Shown here: positions 1-8,760 of the stretch, one piece after another
Numbering within the stretch: the first letter of the stretch is position 1
Layout of the letters: each line of letters starts with the position of its first letter
Source: Pyropia haitanensis
Lineage: Eukaryota; Rhodophyta; Bangiophyceae; Bangiales; Bangiaceae
Length of the DNA: 35,981 nt
Direction of reading: 5' to 3'
Assembly (NCBI GenBank): GCA_008729055.1
Contig: SDUX01000017.1
Location: 1-35,981, forward strand
Position numbers and translations under genes: made by a program
Notes under the pieces: model-generated
Told to the model about the DNA's origin: nothing
Seen by the model: the letters and a program-made list of their open reading frames with translations, nothing else
Databases searched by the model: none

Positions 1-2750
1 TACCTGGCCAAAGTATGCAGAAAATGTATTTAATAAATTCTTGCTAGCAACTGCTTGGTATTCCGACGTATTCGCCCAAAATGAAGGCCGCTCTCGTGGT
101 AATGCTCGCTCGTAATCCAGAACCATAAACACAACTTGAAGTTAAGTTTCATGCGGACATCAGCCAGTGTGCAGGGAGCACAAGTCGGCACAAACAGCTC
201 AGACACTCCACAACTCGATCTGTTCAGTAAGGCAAGGGTGGTTTAGCCGCGCATATTCAGACGTGTATTCCCCAACATTCGTGACCTGTCGGAGGACAGA
301 CACGCGGGTGGGAGCACTCAAAGAAGGTGCCTGTTGTACTCCCATGAGAACGCAGAAAACGGCATGGGGAGGAACGACGTCGAAAGCGCATGGCAGACGG
401 AAAAAAATCAAAAATAGGCCATGCAAGAGGACAACTGATGCGGAAGAAACGTTGCCATGCGCCGTGAAAGCAGGGGATTGCCGCCCGGAGCATCACGGTG
501 TGGCAACGCCTGTGACATCGAAGCACAGTGAACACAGCCAAGCACACAAAGAGCAAGACCAGTACGCAGGAGGGCAAAGTGTAGCTGGACACAGAGCGCG
601 GGCGGTACAAAAAATGCAAGTCAGTACCCGGTGGTGCACCATTCTTTGAAGGACGTGATTAGGACAGCATGCAGTGCCCGTGCAAAACCAAGTGTAAGAG
701 CGCACATACGGTTATAGGTAGGGCCCCACGTAGAGCGCCGTGAAAGACTAGACGCGGACATGCCCGCCTGCTCGTGGGAGCAGACCATCCAAGCTCCACC
801 ATACAGAGGCAAGGAGCCTTCGGGAACGCACCCAGCGCTGTCTACTCATTGGAAATCGGTGGGGGGAGGGAACCAGCACAGGGTAGAGTGCACGTGAGGT
901 GATCCATGAGCACAACGGTCGGACCCCACGACGGGGCCCAAAGAGGAGGTACGCCATAGCAGCAAGCAAGCCACGCCAGAGCACGTAAACAGCGCGATTG
1001 GCCCGAGAAGGGGGCACAGAGCGAGGGCCACCAAGCGCAACGCGGCGCACACAACGTTAATTTGGTGCATGGAAAAGATGCTTTATGGCCAGCAGGACAC
1101 AAGAAGATGACAAGTAGACACAATAAATCACTCTCGATAGGTCCAACAGAAGGACCTCATGAAGGACACCATGTAGAGCGCCAGAAAGGCCTCATCGAGG
1201 ACAAACCCACAGATACGTGACAGACCCTCTTGCAAAACCCTCATCGAGACCAGAGCCGTGCCCGTAACATACTCTGGTGCAGATCCGCTTACAGGTTTTA
1301 CGGCAGGACCAGACGGGTGTTCACAAAAGAACTTGGGGCAGAGCTGCCTGCAGGGCCCGCATCAGGACTGAATGTAGGGCTCACTTCTGGACCGGCAGGG
1401 TGGGGTGGGTTGGAATAAATCGCAGCAGGACGGTGCTGATGTGGCGGAAGACGTTGAAGAGAGGGGGGGGTGGATGGGGGGGTGACCGCACGGACGAGGA
1501 CGGCAACGAGACAAACAATATCTGCAATTCATGGCGGCGGTTCGATTTCAAGTGCGGCCGAGTTTTTGTATTATGTTATTCATACTGAAACGCTACCGTG
1601 ATCTCCCCGCCGTCGTCGCAACTGGCTAATTGCCATTATGTGGTGCACGTGCACGCCCGGGGGGGGGCGCCACCGCGGCGGTGGAGCCTGCAACGCACCC
1701 TTCCCACCAATCCTCAGCGCGAGGCCCGCCGGAAAAGCGCTCAAGTCAATTTCGACATCTCTTGGCCACCAACACGTCTGCACCGGCCCCCTGGGCATCA
1801 CTGGGAGGGGTGGCTCAAAATCACAAAGACCGTGTAGGGAAATCGCACCAAGACACACCACGGCGGGCGCATGGCAATGCCAGTCCAAATAATCACTCGG
1901 CAGACAGCTCTGCGGCAGTGCACCTCTGCTGGAATCCCCTGAATCACAGGCGCTAATCGCTAAATCGCTGCCGTATGAGGACAGTGACGCCGCGTCAAGC
2001 CCCACCGGGTGCTTATTGGAAGCCTTATTGTGTCTAAATCGTTCTGACGCGGTTGAACAAACCAGTCAAGTCCTCAGATCTGGCACTCTGCCTGAGAACG
2101 CGAAAACGATTGACGTGGTGCTTTACTCGTGTCGATTTGGAACCTGTAGAGTTCTTGTTCTTGGGATCCCGGGAACTACACAAACACACAGATTACGACC
2201 AAGGGTACAGGAAGGAACGGGGAAGGGAGCCTGCACAACCGCTCGCCCGCCTCAGCAGGAGGCAAAGGTACAAGGACAAAAGCCCGAGGGAGCAAGAATC
2301 CAAACATCCGTTGACTTACGCAGAGGGCCCCGGGGAGACCCCGGGGCGCCACCCAAGTACCCCCAGGGGCCCGGTGCCTTGCTGGCACCGGGCCCACCGG
2401 GACTCACCACCCAAGCCCCGGTCGGCCAAAAGCAGGCGAAAAGTAGGCGAAAAGCAGACGAAAACCCCCCTCACACAAATATCAACCCCGAAAAAAAATC
2501 CAGTGGAAAAAACGGGGAAGACACGAAAACACGCAAGGAAAACACGAAAATCAGGCGAGATACGGTACAGCTGGCCCCCGACCGGGCCAAGTCACCAGGA
2601 CCGAGATAGGCCAATCAGCGCCCCGAGTCTGTCGCCACGATCCCGGGACACCGCGCCAGGGGCCCCCGGCGAGCGCTGCCACCACGTAGCGTCTCCAGCC
2701 GGAGCCCAAGCCACCACCCCGAGGAACCGCCCGCCACCACCCGGCCGCAA
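1..2750. other. No recognisable gene
   Basis: All open frames here are short and none shows a domain, a sensible start context or a conserved-looking composition. The longest candidates (minus 1580-2005, plus 2053-2847) read as Pro/Arg/Ser/Lys-rich filler. The stretch 2440-2570 is purine-rich with short GAAAA-type runs. A strong hairpin lies at 2367-2395 (12-bp stem GGGCCCGGTGCC, 5-nt loop), and a doubled CCCCGGGG lies near 2330-2350. These resemble the hairpins of the block starting at 3125. Confidence 0.5.
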
Positions 2751-2754
2751 CGCC

Positions 2755-3120
2755 ACAGAACCCGCTAAATTCGAGGCCTCCCGTAAGACCTTTCCAGGGT
2801 GGTCCAAAAAACAGAGCACGTACAGACCCTGTGTAGAACGTTTCTAGAACCGAATCCCAACCTCTAACTATGTCGCCAGCCTGCGTGTGGGCGGCCGTAT
2901 TGTCGTACAGGAGCACGCAGTCGTCGGGTTGGTCCGTTTAAAGAACCCCATGCACGAAGACTTTCACGCGACGCGTCAACGTGGTGCAGAACAGCAGCCA
3001 GTCATCCCCATTGGGGGCAGGGCGTGTGCCATTGACCATGAGCTCCAGCACGCCGCGTGAGACAAGTGAAAAAGGTGACAGTGACGCAAATTGCGACTGG
3101 CTCGACCCTGCCTCCCGCTG
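2755..3120 (-). pseudogene. Tc1/mariner-type transposase relic
   Basis: The minus strand holds a broken piece of a Tc1/mariner-superfamily DDE/D transposase. Reading toward lower coordinates it gives GVLELMVNGT, then about 30 residues, an in-frame TAA at 2938-2940, then CVLLYDNTAAHTQAGDIVRGW, and further on ALFFGPPWKGLTGG. The DN-x3-H pattern matches the family's second catalytic segment (typically LLHDNARPHTA), and LFFGPPWKGL resembles the following LFGPLK block. The same frame continues on both sides of the stop, so this is a mutated copy and not a chance match to one motif. The N-terminal DNA-binding domain and first catalytic Asp are missing; the similarity ends where the hairpin-dense block begins at about 3125. 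No terminal repeats were found. What is seen is the motif series and the stop; the family assignment is by recall. Confidence 0.5.
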
Positions 3121-4344
3121 ATGGCTCGGTGGGGGGCGGTGTAGCACCACGGGCGGCTACACCCCCCAAGAGGGGGGTGTCCCTCTGCTCTACCCCCTAC
3201 TGGGGGTAGACAGCCGTGGGTACACACAAGCGGAAGGCTGTAAAGCCCCGCGCCACACACACCCGGTCGCGGGTAAGCCGGGGAAGCCGGCGACGAAGAC
3301 GGGGGTGTCGGGGGAAAACAGGCTTGGTTTATTCCCCGGGCGACTGGGGAGACCCCGGCCGCCCCCCTCATATGCAAAACAGACCCCACCCCTCAGGACA
3401 CGCACCGCATACCCCCCCCCTCACACCACGCAAACGACCCCCCTCAGAGACCCTCTGCCCGCCCCCTAGGCTCGTCCCACCCCCGGGATGAGTCATCACG
3501 AGCCCCGGCCCCAAGGGCCGGGGGGGGCTCCACCCAGAAAAACCCCATCCAATGGGGTATCTGTATACCACGTGGACACCGTGGTATTGGTCCGGTAACC
3601 CCAGATCACGGGGGAAACGAGTGGAACCGGTGGGGCCGGGCCTCAAGGCCCGGCTAAGCCACAAATAGGCAATTCTAGCCCTAGGGGGGGCTACCTCCCG
3701 GAATTTCCGGGGGCCCTCCCCTGAAACCACCCATGGGGGTTTCGACCCAGCCGATCGCTACGATCGGATCGGGCTTAGGTAGGCTCCCCATATCTCCCCC
3801 CCTGGTGACCAGGGGGGGGAGAAGGGGAGATCCGACACATTGCGTGGCGCCATAAGGCGCCACCACGACCTCATGGCCCATCTCATTGGGCCATGTGGGG
3901 GTACTGGTGGGGCCTTCCAGAAGGCTCAACCGGTCCTCCTACCGACGCGCCCCCTCCTCCACCACCCATTTTGGGGCGGTGGGGAGGGTGGGTGTCGCCT
4001 GCCACCCTGCCTGGCTGGGTGTCAGGGGCCGGGTCCACCGACACCGGTGGACCTTTGTCCGGTGAAGAGGGGGGGGTGACCCGGGAGCCGGGCCATCCTA
4101 CCACAGTTCCCCCACCGCAAGCACCCGCGTCCCGCGGGTGTCTCAACCCACCGCCGTAGCGGCGGCGGGCTTGACGGGGCCGTCGGCCGTATCGGCTGAC
4201 GGCCAAGGGTGCGTTGTTCGTCTTGTCTCCCGCCGCTGCACTCCGCCGCACCTCCCCCCTTCCTGTCCTTTCTCTGCCCCCTCCCCCCCCTCGGGGGGGG
4301 AAGCTCCGGCCGCCTTCCGGCGGTCGACTCCTGGGGGTACAGCC

Positions 4345-6063
4345 ATGGCACTCCCCCACGAGGGGGACAGTCTAGAGGAGTGGCACGTTCCCCGGGTGGG
4401 GGACGTGCCCGAGTGCGTCTCGGAGTCCCGCTGGGCGGGACTCCCCCATGAGACCAAGGCCGCCCTTTGGGCCAGGGTGTGTGAGCTCTACCCCACGCGT
4501 TACTACTTACGCGCGGGGGCTCACACCGACCTCCCTGCCTACCGCTTTGCGGAGGATGAGGTGATGGTGGAGGCCCTCGACACCCTGGACGACCCGCGGC
4601 GGTCCCCCATACCTGGGGGACACCCGGCCATCGGGGTGGAGTTCATCCCCTCGAACACCTCCCTTGTGGAGGTGTTCGACCCTGACACCCGCCGCCACAT
4701 GGCGGCGTGGGAGCGTCAACACCTGGTGGACCACCAGGTGTTTGTGGCCTATGGGTTGTTCGAGGCCGACTACCTCCCCAAAGAGGTACTCGCCGACACG
4801 TTCCCCAGCCCCCCGAGCTGGTGGGACCGGCTGGAGCCGGTCCCAGACCTGGTGGTTACCCTGCCTGCGGTCTTCGCTCATCGGAGCCAGACCCTGCAGC
4901 TTCGGCCGCAGACCGACCCCTTCTGGGCGGTGGCGGCTACCACCTACTCCGGGGCGGTGCTAAGCGCCGTCCTCTCGGCGGTGCACTACAAGGGGCGGCT
5001 GTACACCGTCCCATCCCCTCACCGGAGGGGGTGGGCCAAAATACAGCCGCACCACTACGTTGACGACCCCGCGACGCGCACATTGTGCGCCGCGGTGGTC
5101 GACCTGACCCTCTCCCTGGACTGGGAGAGGGTCCACACGCACTGGGCGCGCGTCGCTCGTGACGCGCCCCAGGACCCCTTCCGTCGCTGGGTCACCGTCA
5201 CCCGTGAGGTGTCTGCGGCGGGGGACCTGGCGGTCACCGAGTGGCTGGGCTTTGAAAGCCCGTGGTACGCGGAGGGCGTCAAACGCCCAACGCCACCACC
5301 CACACCCGTTGTCCCCCCGCCTGCCCCGGCGCCGGCGGCAGCCGCCGGCGCCCCGTGCAGCCCACCCCAGCCATCCGGGGGGCGCTCAACAGGTCGCCCC
5401 CCTCGGGGGGGGCGTCCGATGCGCATCGTTCCCATTTATGGGCGGGGTGGGGATGCCCCTCCGGTTGAAGGGGTACCCCCCCCTGAGATGCCGCCTCCCT
5501 CCTGGGGGACGGGGCCCTACCCCACCAGTTGGTCGGCGGTAGACCCCGCGGTGACGGCGGCCATTGCCCGCAGTCTGGGTAGGATGCCTACCCATGACGG
5601 TGGCGCCCAACGTGGTGGCGTTCCTGGCGCTGGCGCGCGCCTATGTGGCGCTGGCCAGCGCCGTGTCCCACCGTCTCACCCCCGGTTACCGGGGGGGAGC
5701 GGCCGAGCTCCGCGAGCTGGTCCGCCCGCTGGCGTTGGCGGACCGGCTCGGGGCCGAGATCGTCTTGATGACGAACGAGACGATGGCCTTGCGGCAGTCG
5801 CTGACGCTGCTGTCCGCCCCACCTCCCGTTGGGGAGGCGGGTCCCAGCCGGCTACTCCGGCGGCCTCCCTCACCCATAAGGGAGGCCGAGGAGCCGTCTC
5901 CTCCCCGTCGGGCCACCGCGGCACAGCAAGAGATGCGTCGGCGGCCATAGGAAGACGGTGGTTGACCTTGCCCGCTCGACTGGGGGGCGTACCCATAGTG
6001 GGCGCCCGCCTGCGTTGCATAAGCAGCCGCCGAGGTCTTTCCATGGAAGCCCGCATCCCATAG
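4345..6063 (+). CDS. Unknown protein, hairpin-block ORF1
   Basis: This ORF would encode 572 aa if read to the stop at 6061-6063. The ATG at 4345 is chosen because it sits in a good context (GCCATGG) and begins the protein-like part; the frame is open further upstream to 4138 but that part is Pro/Arg/Ser filler. Residues 1 to about 320 look globular: mixed hydrophobic and charged, with several Trp and Tyr, for example LPHETKAALWARVCELYP and WDRLEPVPDLVVTLPAVF. They are followed by a Pro/Ala-rich linker (about 325-360), then a short stretch ending SAVDPAVTAAIARSLGRM. From about 5594 this frame turns Gly/Arg/Pro-rich and the overlapping +1 frame becomes the more protein-like one. I recognise no domain. 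A structural (Gag- or capsid-like) protein of a mobile element is one possibility suggested only by layout. The coding sequence is full of perfect hairpins. Confidence 0.6.
   Translation: MALPHEGDSLEEWHVPRVGDVPECVSESRWAGLPHETKAALWARVCELYPTRYYLRAGAHTDLPAYRFAEDEVMVEALDTLDDPRRSPIPGGHPAIGVEFIPSNTSLVEVFDPDTRRHMAAWERQHLVDHQVFVAYGLFEADYLPKEVLADTFPSPPSWWDRLEPVPDLVVTLPAVFAHRSQTLQLRPQTDPFWAVAATTYSGAVLSAVLSAVHYKGRLYTVPSPHRRGWAKIQPHHYVDDPATRTLCAAVVDLTLSLDWERVHTHWARVARDAPQDPFRRWVTVTREVSAAGDLAVTEWLGFESPWYAEGVKRPTPPPTPVVPPPAPAPAAAAGAPCSPPQPSGGRSTGRPPRGGRPMRIVPIYGRGGDAPPVEGVPPPEMPPPSWGTGPYPTSWSAVDPAVTAAIARSLGRMPTHDGGAQRGGVPGAGARLCGAGQRRVPPSHPRLPGGSGRAPRAGPPAGVGGPARGRDRLDDERDDGLAAVADAAVRPTSRWGGGSQPATPAASLTHKGGRGAVSSPSGHRGTARDASAAIGRRWLTLPARLGGVPIVGARLRCISSRRGLSMEARIP
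5594..5950 (+). CDS. Unknown small protein, overlapping ORF2
   Basis: This 118-aa frame lies +1 relative to ORF1 and overlaps its 3' part. The frame opens after a TGA at 5552-5554; the first ATG is at 5594. The product is largely helical in appearance: VVAFLALARAYVALASAV, then LRELVRPLALADRL, then EIVLMTNETMALRQSLTLL, ending in a Pro/Arg-rich tail. ORF1 in the same stretch is low complexity, so ORF2 is the better coding candidate downstream of 5594. The ATG sits exactly at the 3' foot of a perfect 8-bp hairpin (5576-5594), which could matter for reinitiation or a +1 shift from ORF1. It could equally be the true C-terminus of ORF1 displaced by a sequencing or mutational frameshift. No family recognised. 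Confidence 0.5.
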   Translation: MTVAPNVVAFLALARAYVALASAVSHRLTPGYRGGAAELRELVRPLALADRLGAEIVLMTNETMALRQSLTLLSAPPPVGEAGPSRLLRRPPSPIREAEEPSPPRRATAAQQEMRRRP

Positions 6064-6264
6064 AGGATCTGAGGGGACATAGTATCCCCCAAGTCGAGCT
6101 TCAGCTTGGGGTTCCAGCGGAAGCTGGCGACCCGTGTGGGGGCGACCAGACGGTCGGCCCCTTATGGGCCCGTCCCGCCCGTGTGGCGACGCATCACCGC
6201 TGCACCGGAGGATGCAGGGCCCTCGTTGCGCCCAGAGCATCTACGAGGCTTGGCAAGGGTGCCC

Positions 6265-6638
6265 ATGCCCATTGATGGGCTGGGTGTACCCATACGGGAT
6301 CCCGGTCGGCGCTGCTTAAGCACATGATGGTAATTGTCCATGCCGACAGAGTGATGCGTGGGCCCGCAACGCTTAAGCGAGTGCAAAATGGGGCCCCCTC
6401 GTGGGCGGTGGGCTGACGTGGGGTCGGCGCGGACATAATCCGACCGCCCACGTCGCCTCCGCGCTCGCCAGACGGCGAGCGCGCTCCCCACGGGGCACGT
6501 AGATGGGTTCGTATTGGTTGAAAATGCCCACTGAGGGGCTGGGACCACCCATATGGGGACCCAATCGGCATTGCATTTGAAGATGCAGATGATGGTGCAT
6601 GTCCGCGTGATGATGCCTGGACCTGCAACGCTTAAGCG
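6265..6638. repeat. Diverged 259-bp-offset duplication
   Basis: Segment 6265-6379 recurs at 6524-6638 with an offset of exactly 259 bp. Both begin ATGCCCA-TGA-GGGCTGGG, share CCCATA-GGG, GATGGT, and TGATGC, and end with the identical GCAACGCTTAAGCG (6366-6379 and 6625-6638). The copies differ by many substitutions, so the duplication is old while the end motif is kept. Confidence 0.6.
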
Positions 6639-6710
6639 TATACGGCTTGGCTATGTACCAACGAGCACATGAATATATTGTGCTTGATGCCATAAGTCGG
6701 CATAGTGCGA

Positions 6711-6765
6711 TGGTATAGTGGCAGCGCTTCAGCTTGGCGTGCCAGAGGAGGGGGTTCAAACCTCC
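6711..6765 (+). ncRNA. tRNA-like Pol III promoter (degenerate)
   Basis: TGGTATAGTGG at 6711-6721 matches the tRNA A box, and GGTTCAAACC at 6753-6762 matches the B box/T loop, at normal tRNA spacing. The middle reads as an anticodon arm with loop TTGGCGT (anticodon GGC, alanine, if taken literally), but the 5-bp anticodon stem has mismatches and no 7-bp acceptor stem forms with the flanks. This is therefore a tRNA relic, a tRNA-derived SINE head, or a tRNA-like element of the surrounding block, not a functional tRNA gene. It precedes an imperfect palindrome of GACGACGG units at 6840-6890. Confidence 0.4.
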
Positions 6766-7194
6766 GGCCGTGTTCTTCCCCAAAATCTTCTTCCCCGGTC
6801 GGATCACCGCCGGGGGGGGAGTGAGGGGATAATTGCCCGTGACGACGACGACGGCTGTCGTCGCCGACGGCTGTCGTCGCCGTCGTCAAAACCTTTTGCA
6901 TCGGCCCCTTAAGGGGTCGTCTTGCTCATGGCATCCATGGCCGTAGCCATAGAGCACGGTTACACTGGCATCGCGGTGCCAGTTGGCCGACCACCCCCCG
7001 AGAGTGGGTCGGCACGGGCCCACGTGTCCGGCGTGGCCGTGTGACGGCCCCGCCACGTGGCCATCATCATGGACACCACCCCTACATGGGGGTGCATGGG
7101 CACGGAAGGGTCAAGCAGAGTGACGGGAAGGGGGATCATATGACCCCCCCCCCCCCCCCCTCGTCCCACGCTCGCCCACGCTTCTGGTGTTGGA

Positions 7195-7480
7195 CGCCAT
7201 CTTGGCGGTCACGGGCCTTGGGGCCTTGGCGGTGACGGGCCTTGGGGTCTTGTCGGTGACGGTCCTTGGAGCCTTGGCTGTGAGGGTCCTTGAGGCCTTG
7301 GTGGTGCCGACGCTTGTCCTTGGGCCCTTGGTGGCTTGGCGTGGCGGCGGGCCCTTGGTGACTTGGCGTGGCGGCGGGCCCTTGGTGGCTTGGCGTGGCG
7401 GCGGGCCCTTGGTGGCTTGGCGTGATGGCGGGCCCTTGGTGGCTTGGCGTGGCGGCGGGCCCTTGGTGGCGGGGACCCCG
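7195..7480. repeat. Two abutting minisatellites, 24-bp and 27-bp units
   Basis: From about 7200 to 7315 there are about five copies of a 24-bp unit of the form CTTGGCGGTGACGGGCCTTG plus four bases. They run directly into five copies of a 27-bp unit starting GCCCTTGGTGGCTTGGCGTG (about 7329-7465). Both periods are multiples of three, so frames stay open on both strands (minus strand repeats the motif ATPSHQGPA). Whether any of this is translated cannot be told; no start or domain supports it. A run of about 18 C lies just upstream, near 7143-7160. Confidence 0.75.
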
Positions 7481-7782
7481 CCCCGCCTGACGACGGCGGT
7501 GGGGGTGGTTGTGACCCCGACCCAATATGGGGCGTGGGGAAGGTTGGGATGCCCCCCTCTTGGCTCGGAGAGAGGAAGCGAGGAGAAGACCCAACCCGTT
7601 ACCGGGAAGGGGGGGGGAACAAGAGGAGGACGTGGGTGTCGCGCGCCCCAAGTGATGGGGCACGCTAGCCCAAGGAGACGAGGATCCACAGATGGAGGGC
7701 ACACCGATGCCAGAAGGCCCGGTGTAGCCAACACCTATACCCTCGAACCACTTAAGCGGTTGCCGGGGGGCGGAGGTAACGC

Positions 7783-7960
7783 CGATGGCCCCCGACGACC
7801 CGCAAACACGGGGCGTGCGGGCGCAGGCGTAACAACGTGCCCCCCCTCGACCCCCACCGTATACGCGGGTTGGGTGGGGGGGGGGTCGGAGTGCCGACGA
7901 CCCCCGACGACCCACATACGTGGGCCGCGCGGGGGTAGGTGTGGCAGCGCGGCCCGGTTG
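7783..7960. repeat. Diverged tandem duplication, ~119 bp offset
   Basis: A segment starting GCCGATGGCCCCCGACGACC near 7783 recurs near 7902 as GCCGACGACCCCCGACGACC, and similarity continues for about 55 bases, through a hairpin of the form CACG/CGTG and a GCG-rich run. The frames on either strand here are open only because of base composition. Confidence 0.45.
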
Positions 7961-8483
7961 GAGGGGCGCCGCGTGGAGGATCCGGCATGGAGGGGGCGCC
8001 TGATGGTACCCCCTTAATACAAGCCGTGGGTGCATGCTAGGCACACCCTTGCGCGGGGCGCAGCCGACGCCCCCCCTGCAGGAGTTGGCCCGGGCCCCGC
8101 GGGACGCGTGGGCCTTGAGGCGTGGGGAGTGTGGGGGTTGTCTATGCACCCCGCGCCCCGGCGCCCAATGGTTCCTCCCCAGCTGGGGAGGCGGACTGTG
8201 GCGACCTCTCCCGGTAGCCAATCAGGCTGCCTGGGGTCGGCCCCTCCCTCGTGGTGGGGCCTGCCAGGTCATCCCGTCCGATCCTTCTGGAGGACGGGGA
8301 GGAGGAGCCGAGATACGGGACGGGCCATCTGGCCTATCCCGATATGTGACGGCACGTGGAGGAATGGTGACGAGGACTCTTCTTGCTGGATTATTCCGGC
8401 GTGTACTTGTACTTATAGATTATGTAGGGAATTCCCCTTTGGAGGGGATTTTGCGTGGACATGGGTTCCAGAGTGTTCCATTC

Positions 8484-8600
8484 GCGTGTGATTGGTCGAT
8501 TGCGTGTGCGTGTGCTGGCCCGCGTCTGGGGCCCCTTCGGGGGCTCTGGCCGGGGGCCAAAGAGGGTATATATGCGCGGGGGCTGTGCCCGTTGCTTGCC
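8484..8600 (+). promoter_or_regulatory. Candidate promoter reading rightwards
   Basis: GATTGGTCGATTG (about 8490-8502) contains an inverted CCAAT box, and GGGTATATATGCGCGG at about 8565-8580 contains a TATA element followed by GC-rich sequence, some 75 bp apart, as in many Pol II promoters and in LTR U3 regions. A GATAAAG motif follows near 8605. No gene with recognisable product starts just downstream, so this could be a promoter or solo LTR of the hairpin-dense block. No second copy of this sequence was seen at the left edge of the block. Confidence 0.35.
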
Positions 8601-8760
8601 CCTTCGATAAAGTCAACCTTGCGTTACCCTCTTGCTCCCCGTCTTGGACGCCTCCGCCTAGAGCGGTGGCTTAAAGCTCCTGCGGTATTTGCTCTAGGGT
8701 CTACACCCAGGGTTCCCCTCGAGAGGGGATAGCCTTCCTACGGGTAAGGTCAGAAGTCCT

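Larger units (their letters stand above)
3125..8760. other. Hairpin-dense block of unknown nature
   Basis: This stretch contains a perfect or near-perfect short inverted repeat roughly every 50 nt. Examples (stem length, position): 9 bp 3159-3180; 9 bp 3189-3210; 9 bp 3503-3523; 8 bp 3635-3654; 13 bp 3794-3820; 8 bp 3844-3863; 9 bp 3872-3895; 12 bp with one G-T pair 4382-4409; 10 bp 4422-4444; 12 bp 4651-4679; 12 bp 4718-4742; 10 bp 4822-4845; 11 bp 5106-5133; 12 bp 5328-5352; 8 bp 5576-5594; 10 bp 5861-5888; 9 bp 6461-6482; 7 bp 6964-6983. The stems differ in sequence, so this is not one repeated palindrome, and they run straight through the protein-coding part. The left edge abuts the mariner relic; the right edge fades after a promoter-like region. 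No reverse transcriptase, integrase, replicase or long terminal repeat pair was seen. Confidence 0.6.

Noticed and set aside
4138..4344. Upstream start for the hairpin-block ORF1
   Set aside because: The extra residues are low-complexity and the ATG at 4345 has a much better context and begins the ordered sequence.
6700..6775. Functional tRNA gene
   Set aside because: A and B boxes are good, but no acceptor stem pairs and the anticodon stem has mismatches.
7195..7480. CRISPR array
   Set aside because: Units are contiguous tandem repeats without unique spacers, in a eukaryotic context.
3125..8760. LTR retrotransposon with paired LTRs
   Set aside because: No sequence at the left edge matches the promoter-like right end, and no reverse transcriptase, integrase or protease was seen.
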